Shown in pieces: positions 56,002-63,808 of a stretch of 64,000 bases of DNA; within the stretch, counting starts at the first letter, position 1; each line of letters starts with the position of its first letter. Below the pieces are notes generated by a model. The model was given only the letters and a program-made list of their open reading frames with translations. It made no database searches and was not told where the DNA came from. This DNA comes from Phocaeicola faecium (GTDB taxonomy: Bacteria; Bacteroidota; Bacteroidia; Bacteroidales; Bacteroidaceae): the NCBI RefSeq assembly GCF_014837055.1, contig NZ_JACSPQ010000001.1, forward strand, positions 1 to 64,000, in the 5' to 3' direction. The position numbers and the translations under genes were made by a program.

Positions 56002-57147
56002 TTACAGTACTTTCATCAGGATTTCTTTGGCTGTTTTGCCGTCTACTAATCCGTCCTCGCCGAAATGTACGTCACGCTCGGTAAAGCGTCGCTCTATCTC
56101 ATCGACAATTTCCATGCCTATATGTTCTTCTCCCAAGCGGGTGGTAAGACCTAACGAGCGGAAGAAAGCTTCCGTCCGGCGGATGGTTTCATCGATACGT
56201 TCGTCATGCGTACCCTCGGTTACGCCGAATACACGTTCACCCATCTGTATGATTTTGTCTCCCTTTTCTTTACGCAAAACCTGCATAGTGCCCGGAAGCA
56301 CAATGGCAAGCGTATGTCCGTGCGTCAATCCGGCGAGAGCCGTCAGCTCATGTCCTATCATGTGAGTAGACCAGTCTTGCGATACTCCCATGGCGATGAA
56401 TCCGTTCAGTGCCATCGTAGCCGACATCATAAAGTCTGCCATCAGTTGATAATCTTCCTTATTCTCACGGATTTTCGGGGCGATTTCTACCAACGTCTGC
56501 AAAATACTTTCCGCCCAGCGGTCCATCAGCCGCGATTCTCCGGTCTTGGTGAGGTACTGTTCGATAACGTGAACAAACGTGTCGGCAATACCGCAGGCTA
56601 TCTGATGAGCCGGAAGCGTAAACGTTACCTGCGGGTCGAGGATAGAAAATACCGGGAAATTGGCATAGAAAGGATATTTCTCTTTCGTTTCGTGGCAAGA
56701 GATAACCGCACCGTTGTTCATCTCTGAGCCTGTGGCGGGAAGCGTAAGCACGGTAGCCAGCGGAACAGTGAGTGCAGACGAACCTTTTTTCACCAAATCC
56801 CATGCATCCCCTTCGTACAGCAGTCCTGCGGAAATCAATTTCGTGCCGTCGATTACCGAACCTCCGCCCACTGCCAGAAGGAAGTCTACTTTTTCTTCCT
56901 TGCCCAGCGCGATGGCTTTGCGCAAAGTTTCGATGGCAGGATTAGGCTCGATGCCCCAGAACTCAACCGTCCGGAAGTCTTTCAGTGCAGCTTTGACTTG
57001 GTCATAAACGCCGTTTTTCTTCACACTTCCTCCGCCGAAGGTTATCATTACTTTTTTACCGGCAGGTATTTCTTTTCCCAGTTCGGCAATAGTGCCGCGA
57101 CCCATGATTAATTTAGTGGGGTTTTGAAAGCTGAAATTATTCATCAT
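56002..57147 (-). CDS. Iron-containing alcohol dehydrogenase (YqhD-like)
   Basis: A 381-residue enzyme. NADP-binding GGGSVIDGTKLISAGLLYEG, YqhD-like start (NNFSFQNPTKLIMGRGTIAE), metal ligands around DTFVHVIEQYL and HMIGHELTALAGLTHGHTL. It reduces aldehydes to alcohols. Minus-strand TAAATTTG at 57171-57178 is a -7 box. A single gene. Confidence 0.92.
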   Translation of the reverse strand: MMNNFSFQNPTKLIMGRGTIAELGKEIPAGKKVMITFGGGSVKKNGVYDQVKAALKDFRTVEFWGIEPNPAIETLRKAIALGKEEKVDFLLAVGGGSVIDGTKLISAGLLYEGDAWDLVKKGSSALTVPLATVLTLPATGSEMNNGAVISCHETKEKYPFYANFPVFSILDPQVTFTLPAHQIACGIADTFVHVIEQYLTKTGESRLMDRWAESILQTLVEIAPKIRENKEDYQLMADFMMSATMALNGFIAMGVSQDWSTHMIGHELTALAGLTHGHTLAIVLPGTMQVLRKEKGDKIIQMGERVFGVTEGTHDERIDETIRRTEAFFRSLGLTTRLGEEHIGMEIVDEIERRFTERDVHFGEDGLVDGKTAKEILMKVL

Positions 57148-57170
57148 AATCGTAAATGTTTATTCCGAAG

Positions 57171-57231
57171 CAAATTTAGGGAAATTTTTGAATACCGTGA
57201 GCAATTACTGTTGTTTCATTGTTTATCTTTG
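57171..57231. promoter_or_regulatory. Divergent promoter pair
   Basis: Minus-strand TAAATTTG (57171-57178) suits the alcohol dehydrogenase gene; plus-strand TATCTTTG (57224-57231) suits the hemerythrin gene. The shared spacer could be regulated jointly. Confidence 0.5.
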
Positions 57232-57315
57232 TCAGGAGAGGTAAGAAAGAGAAAATTACCTACAAATAGTGATTGTAAAATTTGTGACATTTCCCTTATT
57301 TTGTACTCGTAAAAA

Positions 57316-58032
57316 ATGAAGAATTCGATACTTATGTGTAAAAATACCCGAACTTATAAGCCTACCGACAAGATGAGCGACCTTATCTGTGAAAATTACG
57401 CACTGCTGCAAGTCTTGAGTCGCTTTGGCGTATCGTTGGGTTTTGGTGACAAGTCTGTGCAGGAAGTTTGCGAAATGAATGGCGTAGACTGTAGTACATT
57501 TCTTATTGTGGTTAATTTCTTGGTCGAAGGAAATAACCTTATCCAAGATCATCCCGAAGGACTTTCCGTTCCGGCTTTGATGAGCTACCTGAAGCAAGCC
57601 CATCATTATTTCTTGGATTTTCAGTTGCCTACCATCCGACGGAAGTTGATTGAAGCAATCGACTGTTCTACCGAAAACAAGGTAGCCTTTCTGATTATCC
57701 AGTTTTTCGATGCCTACGTTCACGAGGTGCGTAAGCACATGGAATACGAAAACGAGAAAGTGTTTACGTACGTCGACCAACTGTTACGCGGAGAGCATCC
57801 TACCGAGTATAACATCGGCGTGTTTGCCCGTCATCATGACCAGATAAATGCAAAGCTCACCGAACTGAAGAATATTATCATCAAATATTATCCGGCGGGT
57901 GCCGACAATCAGTTGCTGAACGCCACGCTGTTTGATATATTTAGCTGTGAAGAAGATTTAGACTCGCATAACCGGGTAGAGGATTACTTGTTTGTGCCTG
58001 CCATTATGGAATTGGAAAAAGAAATAAAATGA
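57316..58032 (+). CDS. Hemerythrin-domain protein
   Basis: A 238-residue protein. The N-terminal region (TYKPTDKMSDLICENYALLQ, then FGVSLGFGDKSVQEVCEMNG) resembles ScdA/DUF542 domains. The C-terminal half has hemerythrin ligands (QAHHYF, HEVRKHMEYENEKVF, FARHHDQ, SHNRVEDYLFVP). It can bind a di-iron centre and sense oxygen or NO. It overlaps the LuxR gene by 4 nt. Confidence 0.85.
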   Translation: MKNSILMCKNTRTYKPTDKMSDLICENYALLQVLSRFGVSLGFGDKSVQEVCEMNGVDCSTFLIVVNFLVEGNNLIQDHPEGLSVPALMSYLKQAHHYFLDFQLPTIRRKLIEAIDCSTENKVAFLIIQFFDAYVHEVRKHMEYENEKVFTYVDQLLRGEHPTEYNIGVFARHHDQINAKLTELKNIIIKYYPAGADNQLLNATLFDIFSCEEDLDSHNRVEDYLFVPAIMELEKEIK

Positions 58033-58637
58033 AATCGCAGGAAACCATACATGTAGCCATAGCCGAAACGTCGTTGATAATCCGGGGAGGACTGGCCGTG
58101 GCATTGAAACGTTTGCCCGAACTGAATGTCCAGACCGTCGAAATTACATCGAAGGAAGGAATTTTACATTGCATGGAGGCGCATCAGCCCGATATACTGA
58201 TTATCAATCCGCTGTTCGAAGGCTGGTTTGATGCGGAAGATTTTAAGGCGCAATATCCCCATTCGGAAATGAAATTAGTGTCGCTGATATCCACGGTAGT
58301 CGACGCCAACCAGTTGAAAGGCTATGATGAAAGCATCAACCTGTTCGACGACATCGACTCTTTGGAACATAAGATAGCCTCATTGATGAACGTCGATAAC
58401 GAAGAGGATAATGACCAGAACTCGTTAAGCCAACGTGAAAAAGAAATCGTGGGCTGCATCGTGAAAGGAATGACGAATAAAGAAATAGCAGAAAAACTTT
58501 TCATCTCGGTACATACCGTGATAACCCACCGGCGTAACATTACGCGCAAGTTACAGATACATTCTGCCGCAGGTCTTACTATTTATGCGATAGTAAATAA
58601 GCTGGTAGAACTGAATGAGGTGAAGCTAAACGAGTAA
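58029..58637 (+). CDS. LuxR-family regulator with degenerate receiver
   Basis: A 202-residue regulator. The C-terminal HTH is canonical (LSQREKEIVGCIVKGMTNKE and ISVHTVITHRRNITRKLQ). The N-terminal receiver-like domain has Asn in place of the phospho-Asp (PDILIINPLF) and one acid in the Mg pocket (IAETS). It may be driven by its hemerythrin partner, not a kinase. Confidence 0.88.
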   Translation: MKSQETIHVAIAETSLIIRGGLAVALKRLPELNVQTVEITSKEGILHCMEAHQPDILIINPLFEGWFDAEDFKAQYPHSEMKLVSLISTVVDANQLKGYDESINLFDDIDSLEHKIASLMNVDNEEDNDQNSLSQREKEIVGCIVKGMTNKEIAEKLFISVHTVITHRRNITRKLQIHSAAGLTIYAIVNKLVELNEVKLNE

Positions 58638-58651
58638 ATACCAAGATTTAG

Positions 58652-58685
58652 GTATTGCGCAATACGCCCGAACCCCTTAACTTTG
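58652..58685 (+). promoter_or_regulatory. Perfect 14-bp palindrome and -7 box
   Basis: GTATTGCGCAATAC (58652-58665) is fully palindromic. Twelve bases later TAACTTTG (58678-58685) matches TAnnTTTG. It looks like an operator upstream of a promoter with no protein gene directly after. Confidence 0.6.
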
Positions 58686-58689
58686 CAGT

Positions 58690-58785
58690 GTTAGTCATAT
58701 AGAAATTACGTAAACCACAAAAAGTAAAAGAAGTTAGTTATTAGTTGGGTACGCCTTGCGAAGTGATTCGCGAGGCGTACGCATG
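58690..58785 (+). ncRNA. Possible small RNA with terminal hairpin
   Basis: The predicted start of the 58678 promoter leads into about 60 nt, then GTACGCCTTGCG pairs with CGCGAGGCGTAC (58749-58780, one wobble). No T-run follows directly. No ORF is seen. Candidate only. Confidence 0.35.
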
Positions 58786-58828
58786 TTTATCCGTTAGTTT
58801 TTTATTTTCATCCCATAGAAATACGCCG

Positions 58829-58918
58829 TAAAACGCTACCCGTAGCGTTGCCTGTTTCTAACGGTAGGACTTACCAATTCATGCGGTAAGACCGGGCAGT
58901 CCTACCGCATGTGTTTCT
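58829..58918 (+). repeat. Dispersed word-repeat element, copy F
   Basis: Words: CTACCCGTAG, CTAACGGTAG, CATGCGGTA (58880-58888), a 14-nt spacer, TACCGCATG (58903-58911). The last two are reverse complements. Confidence 0.72.
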
Positions 58919-58974
58919 CCGCCTTTTCGCAGGCATTTTAAAAGCAAATTTTTTCCGTTTTTGATTTTAATGCC

Positions 58975-58982
58975 TACTTTTG
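58975..58982 (+). promoter_or_regulatory. -7 box for the hexosaminidase gene
   Basis: TACTTTTG matches TAnnTTTG, 44 nt upstream of the ATG at 59026. Confidence 0.5.
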
Positions 58983-59025
58983 TGCTACCGCATGTAATGT
59001 AAACCGAATTTAAACAAAAAAGCAC

Positions 59026-61221
59026 ATGAAACATTTATTCTTTATTCTACTATTATCCTGCTGCATCGGGTGTTGGGCAGCGCAAGAAATAACCATTATT
59101 CCGAAACCCCTCCGCCTCACCGTAGAGCAAGGTAAATTCTTGCTTCGCCCCCAAACGGTTATCAGTTACGAAAAAGAACTGTATCCGCAGGCAGCATACT
59201 TGCAAGAGGTCATCGGCGGATCTACCGGTTGGGACTTGAAATTGCAGGAAGGTACTGCTGAGGGAAGTGCCATTCATCTGGAGACGGCCGATAAGATACG
59301 CTGTGCCGAAGGTTATGAACTGACGGTACAGCCCTCCGGAGTACGGATAACGGGGGCAGACGCGGGCGGCGTGTTTTACGGAATCCAAACCCTGTTACAA
59401 CTGTTCCCGTCAGAAATATACAGTCCTCTCCGCCAGAAAAACATCGTTTGGGAAGCTCCCTCAGTGAGTGTTTATGATGCTCCCTCCCATCCGTGGCGCG
59501 GGATGATGCTCGACGTGGCACGCTATTTCTTCGATAAAGATTTTGTAAAGAAATACATTGACATGATGGCGATGTATAAGATGAATAAGTTCCAATTCCA
59601 CCTGATAGACGATTCCGGCTGGCGGTTGGAGATTAAGAAATATCCGAAACTAACCGAAGTAGGGGCGTGGGCTGGTAAAGACCAGAACCGTTTGGGCGGA
59701 TATTATACACAAGAAGACATCAAAGAGATTATAGAATATGCCAAAGTAAGAAACGTGGAAGTCATTCCTGAAATAGAGTTTCCTGCCCACATGCTTTCGG
59801 CAGTGGCGGCTTACCCGTGGCTGAGCTGCAAGGGCGAACCGCGCGAAGTACCCACCCAGCACTTCATCAGTCGCGATTTGATTTGCGTGGGAAAAGAATC
59901 TTCTTTCCGCTTCCTGCAAGATGTGTTAGACGAAATGGTGGCGCTTTTCCCTTCTCACTACATAAACATCGGAGGCGATGAGGCGGTTTACGATAATTGG
60001 GAGAAGTGTCCCAAATGTCAAGCCGTAATGAAAGAAAACGGACTGAAAGAGGCTTCACAGTTGCAAGGCTATCTGACTAACCGTGTGCTTCAGATGATGA
60101 AAGCAAAAGAGCGTACGGTAATCGGTTGGGAAGAAATCATCAAGCGCGGCGATTTGGACGGGCAGGTGGTTGCACTGATTTGGCACAATGAAAAAGACAC
60201 TGTGATGGCGGTGGAAAAGAATCACTTGGCTATTCTTACGCCTGCCACCCATGCGTATCTCGACTTTCCGGAAGGTAAAACTCCGGGAGAAGTGAAAGCT
60301 GCTACGTGGATGCCTCCTATTTCGATAGAGAAAAGCTATTCGCTGGCAGCCAAAGACTATTCGGAGGGGTCGCATGTACTGGGAGTGCAAGGCTGTATGT
60401 GGTCTGACCAGTTTATCCACGGAACCATTCTGCAAGAGATTGTGCCGATTAACGAAAACCGCTCAGAGAATTATGTGGAATACTTCACCTTCCCAAGAAT
60501 GTTGGCTCTGTCGGAAGTTGGTTGGACGAAAGAAGCCAATAGGGACTACGGTGATTTTGCGCATCGCCTGACTTACCATTACGCGCGTTTAGACCGGAAG
60601 GGGTGTAACTATCGCGTCCCCGAACCGTTTATAGCGTCGATGAAAGAAACGCCTGAAGGTGTTACATTCACGTTGTCAGAAAGTGTGAAAGGAGCTTCCA
60701 TCCGTTATACTACCGATGGCAGTTATCCCACCATACATTCTCCGCTTTATACATCACCGGTAACCGTCGATACAAAGAATAATTTTCACGCCATAACGGT
60801 AGTCTCTAACCGTCATTATTCGTTACCCATACATTTTGCATATAATTATGAAGACTATAAGCAGTACGGCGAGTTTGCAGCAGAATGGAAACCGGCGCTT
60901 GTATCTGCTGAGAAACCAGCTCCGTGGAAAGTAGACGTAACCGGAAAGGTTTCGGGAAATGGAACTTACGAAGTTACTTTTGTTCAAACAGAAGGTAACC
61001 ACGGTTTGGCGGTGAGCGGCATCAATGTATTCAAACGTGACGAACGGTTAGTGCATATTGCTCAGACGCAGACGGTAAAGAAATCGCAGGTAGCTGCCTT
61101 CCGTTTTAAAATCGATTCGTTTGAGGCAGGTACTCCATTTTATTTAGACGTGCAAATGGCAGGCGTAGGAGGTACTAACACAAATGGTGCGGTATTTATT
61201 AGAAAGATATCCGAAGAATGA
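59026..61221 (+). CDS. GH20 beta-N-acetylhexosaminidase
   Basis: A 731-residue secreted enzyme. Signal LFFILLLSCCIGCWAAQE, possibly lipoprotein. An N-terminal GH20b-like domain, then the TIM barrel with the catalytic Asp-Glu in INIGGDEAVYDNW (about 318-319), and a C-terminal chitobiase-like domain (GASIRYTTDGSYPTIHSPLY). It removes terminal GlcNAc/GalNAc from host glycans; no Sus genes are adjacent. Confidence 0.93.
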   Translation: MKHLFFILLLSCCIGCWAAQEITIIPKPLRLTVEQGKFLLRPQTVISYEKELYPQAAYLQEVIGGSTGWDLKLQEGTAEGSAIHLETADKIRCAEGYELTVQPSGVRITGADAGGVFYGIQTLLQLFPSEIYSPLRQKNIVWEAPSVSVYDAPSHPWRGMMLDVARYFFDKDFVKKYIDMMAMYKMNKFQFHLIDDSGWRLEIKKYPKLTEVGAWAGKDQNRLGGYYTQEDIKEIIEYAKVRNVEVIPEIEFPAHMLSAVAAYPWLSCKGEPREVPTQHFISRDLICVGKESSFRFLQDVLDEMVALFPSHYINIGGDEAVYDNWEKCPKCQAVMKENGLKEASQLQGYLTNRVLQMMKAKERTVIGWEEIIKRGDLDGQVVALIWHNEKDTVMAVEKNHLAILTPATHAYLDFPEGKTPGEVKAATWMPPISIEKSYSLAAKDYSEGSHVLGVQGCMWSDQFIHGTILQEIVPINENRSENYVEYFTFPRMLALSEVGWTKEANRDYGDFAHRLTYHYARLDRKGCNYRVPEPFIASMKETPEGVTFTLSESVKGASIRYTTDGSYPTIHSPLYTSPVTVDTKNNFHAITVVSNRHYSLPIHFAYNYEDYKQYGEFAAEWKPALVSAEKPAPWKVDVTGKVSGNGTYEVTFVQTEGNHGLAVSGINVFKRDERLVHIAQTQTVKKSQVAAFRFKIDSFEAGTPFYLDVQMAGVGGTNTNGAVFIRKISEE

Positions 61222-61256
61222 TGTCAGAGGATATTTAAAGAAGCGAAACAAGTTTT

Positions 61257-61310
61257 CATACAGCAAGAAAGCAAATCCCGCTATGCCGGGGTTTGCTTTC
61301 TTGCTGTATG
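61257..61310. terminator. Bidirectional hairpin after the hexosaminidase gene
   Basis: The 24-nt arms at 61257-61280 and 61287-61310 are complementary with one mismatch, loop CTATGC. No strong T-run follows on either strand. It separates convergent sequences. Confidence 0.6.
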
Positions 61311-61316
61311 AATGTC

Positions 61317-61487
61317 TCAACCAATAGTTTTCTTATCGTCCATAGCCCGTTTTTTAGCTATGTGTTTGGCTTGTACTTCCGCCAGTTGCTCACGGGTAAG
61401 TCGTTGTTTCCTGTTTTGCGCCGATGCTGCGCCGTTGAAAGCTGTAAATGAAATAACGAATAGCAATAATCTGATGATATGTTTCAT
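61317..61487 (-). pseudogene. Truncated small periplasmic protein gene
   Basis: 56 codons on the minus strand. The signal peptide is clear (RLLLFVISFTAFNGAASA), then RKQRLTREQLAEVQAKHIAK and RAMDDKKTIG-stop. This looks like the first part of a Spy-like periplasmic protein cut just after its first motif. Confidence 0.55.
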
Positions 61488-61498
61488 ATTTCTTTTTT

Positions 61499-61656
61499 TT
61501 ATTCGTTTATGAATACGTCTTCTTGATAGACTTCAAGCAGATAGGTCTGGTCCTCATGACTGAGGTTGGCGAAAGCCTGTTCCACTTGAAGAATTGCTTT
61601 GTGCTGATAATGAGCTTGTTCTAAAATTTCGTCCGGCTTGCTCCGGAGGCTGAAAA
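61499..61656 (-). pseudogene. C-terminal remnant of an anti-sigma-type protein
   Basis: The minus strand reads KPDEILEQAHYQHKAILQVE, QAFANLSHEDQTYLLEVYQE, DVFINE-stop, with no start codon. It fits the tail of a gene that was 12 nt upstream of the 61317 gene. The open frame enters repeat G and then meets a stop. Confidence 0.5.
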
Positions 61657-61743
61657 ACGCTTGCGGTAGAACAGGTTAACGCTATGGGAAGAAATGGTCA
61701 ACACATCCGCATGGGATGAGTGACGCTAACGGTAGCGTTTTAT
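61640..61743 (-). repeat. Dispersed word-repeat element, copy G
   Basis: On the minus strand: AAAACGCTACCGTTAG, CATGCGGATGTGTTGACC, TTCCCATAGCGTTAACC, CTACCGCAAGCG, TTTTTCAGCCTCCGGA. It matches copy E along its whole length. It abuts the remnant gene. Confidence 0.75.
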
Positions 61744-61888
61744 ATTGTAAAATAGGGCATCTCAGAAAGCCTTCTGAAAAAGTGTATTATATGTGATTTG
61801 GGTAGATTTTGCTTTGATTTGGGTAATTTCTTTTCAAAATAAAATCCCGAACTTTGCAATGTGTAATAATAATAAATAGAGAACCGTA
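61744..61888 (+). promoter_or_regulatory. Spacer upstream of the TonB receptor
   Basis: GAACTTTG near 61851 approximates the -7 box, one base off. No cobalamin or TPP riboswitch-like folding is evident. Confidence 0.25.
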
Positions 61889-63796
61889 ATGAATAATAAG
61901 TCTTTTCTTTTAACATTTATAACTGTAGCAATGTTTTCCGGCGGTGCGTCGTGGGCACAAAGTGATACAACCCGCATTACCCGTAACTTTTCGCTTGACG
62001 AAGTGGTGGTTACCGGTACACGAAATGAAACAGACGTGCGCCATTTGTCACAAACGGTATCTGTGGTCGATCGCCTGACGATTGAAAACAGTATGCAACC
62101 GTCGCTTTTGCCTGTGCTGACCGAACAAGTACCGGGGCTTTTCGTAACCGAACGCGGCGTGATGGGGTACGGTGTTTCCGATGGAGCTGCCGGAGGTATT
62201 TCTTTGCGCGGACTGAGTGGGGGAAGTGCCCGGCTGATGGTGCTGATAGACGGGCATCCGCAGTATGCCGGTATTTTCGGACATCCCATTTCGGATGCCT
62301 ACCAGTCGCTGTTGGCTGAGCGGGTTGAAGTCTTGCGTGGACCCGCTTCCGTTCTTTACGGTTCTAATGCGATGGGAGGCGTTATTAATATTGTAACTCG
62401 TAAGATGCACGAAGACGGGGTGCGTACCAATCTTCACGCGGGTTATGGTTCGTATAACACGTTGGAGACAGAGCTGACTAACCGTATTCGCAAAGGGCGT
62501 TTCAATAGCGTAGTGAGCGGTTCGTATAATCGTACAGACGGACACCGCGCCGACATGGGGTTTGAACAGTATGGCGGTTATGCCAAGTTGGGTTACGACA
62601 TGACAGATAACTGGAATATGTATGCCGATGTGAACGTGACGCACTTTAATGCCTCTTACCCCGGACCGGTATCGGCACCGTTGGTAGACGGTGACCAGCG
62701 CATCACGCGCGGGGTGACTTCTTTTTCACTCAATAATAAATACGAGAAAACTTCCGGTGCGCTGAGTTTCTTCTACAACTGGGGAAACCACTGGATTAAC
62801 GACGGCTATACGCCCAGTGCAGGTGAAACATCGCAGGACGGGCGTTTCAATTCACGCGATAACATGATGGGGGTATCGCTCTATCAAAGCACACAGTTTT
62901 TTGAGGGAAACCGTATAACGTTAGGTTTCGACTGGTTTCGTTATGGTGGTAAGGCTTGGACGGACTATGTGGCAGGAGAGAACGCAGGAACACGCAATGA
63001 CTTGGTGGATAAGCATGAAGACGAAGTAGCCGGATATGTAGATATCCGTCAGGACATCGGACGCTGGCTGACGCTGAACGCCGGACTGCGTGTCGATCAC
63101 CATTCGCGCGTGGGCACGGAATGGGTTCCGCAGGCAGGGCTTGCTTTCCATTTGCCACACGCCTTTGAACTGAAAGCATCAGCAACAAAAGGTTTCCGTT
63201 ACCCCATCTTGCGTGAAATGTATATGTTTCCACCACAAAATCCTGACCTCAAACCGGAGTCTATGTGGAATTATGAAGTATCTTTGTCGCAGACGCTCCT
63301 GAACGGACGTTTAAGTTACGGGATAAACCTGTTTTATATTGATGGTAAAAATCTGATCGTAACATTACCTAATCCGAACGGAACGGGGATGCTTAATCAG
63401 AATACCGGCACGATAGACAATACCGGTGTAGAGCTTCAGGCGGCTTACCGCATCAATCAAAAATGGTCGGTGGATGGAAATTACAGCTATTTACACATGG
63501 AGAACCCTGTAATAGCCGCACCTGAACATAAGTTGTATGCCGGAGCAAGTTTTAGCAAAGGACGTTGGAACGTGGCTTCCGGACTGCAATACATAGCCGG
63601 ATTGTATACAGCAGTGGGCGATAATCCTCAAACGGAAAATTTTGTCCTTTGGAATTTGCGCGGTTCTTTCCGTGCTGCCAAGTGGTTGGATATTTGGGTG
63701 CGTGGAGAAAACCTGCTGGCACAAAAATACGAAATCAATGCCGGCTATCCGATGCCGAGAGCAACAGTAATGGGAGGTATAAATGTCACTATTTAA
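61889..63796 (+). CDS. TonB-dependent receptor
   Basis: A 635-residue outer-membrane receptor. Signal FLLTFITVAMFSGGASWA, TonB box-like FSLDEVVVTGTR, plug (LAERVEVLRGPASVLYGSNA, MGGVINIVTRKM), and a 22-strand barrel. The length fits a vitamin/cofactor or siderophore type, not SusC. It is followed 12 nt later by a probable ECF S component, suggesting cofactor uptake. Confidence 0.93.
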   Translation: MNNKSFLLTFITVAMFSGGASWAQSDTTRITRNFSLDEVVVTGTRNETDVRHLSQTVSVVDRLTIENSMQPSLLPVLTEQVPGLFVTERGVMGYGVSDGAAGGISLRGLSGGSARLMVLIDGHPQYAGIFGHPISDAYQSLLAERVEVLRGPASVLYGSNAMGGVINIVTRKMHEDGVRTNLHAGYGSYNTLETELTNRIRKGRFNSVVSGSYNRTDGHRADMGFEQYGGYAKLGYDMTDNWNMYADVNVTHFNASYPGPVSAPLVDGDQRITRGVTSFSLNNKYEKTSGALSFFYNWGNHWINDGYTPSAGETSQDGRFNSRDNMMGVSLYQSTQFFEGNRITLGFDWFRYGGKAWTDYVAGENAGTRNDLVDKHEDEVAGYVDIRQDIGRWLTLNAGLRVDHHSRVGTEWVPQAGLAFHLPHAFELKASATKGFRYPILREMYMFPPQNPDLKPESMWNYEVSLSQTLLNGRLSYGINLFYIDGKNLIVTLPNPNGTGMLNQNTGTIDNTGVELQAAYRINQKWSVDGNYSYLHMENPVIAAPEHKLYAGASFSKGRWNVASGLQYIAGLYTAVGDNPQTENFVLWNLRGSFRAAKWLDIWVRGENLLAQKYEINAGYPMPRATVMGGINVTI

Positions 63797-63808
63797 AAAT
63801 AATGTACA

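Noticed and set aside
61312..61512. 66-residue plus-strand open frame
   Set aside because: The minus strand shows a convincing signal peptide and sequence pattern; the plus frame is its shadow.
61744..61888. Cobalamin riboswitch before the TonB receptor
   Set aside because: No B12-box-like sequence or suitable length is present.
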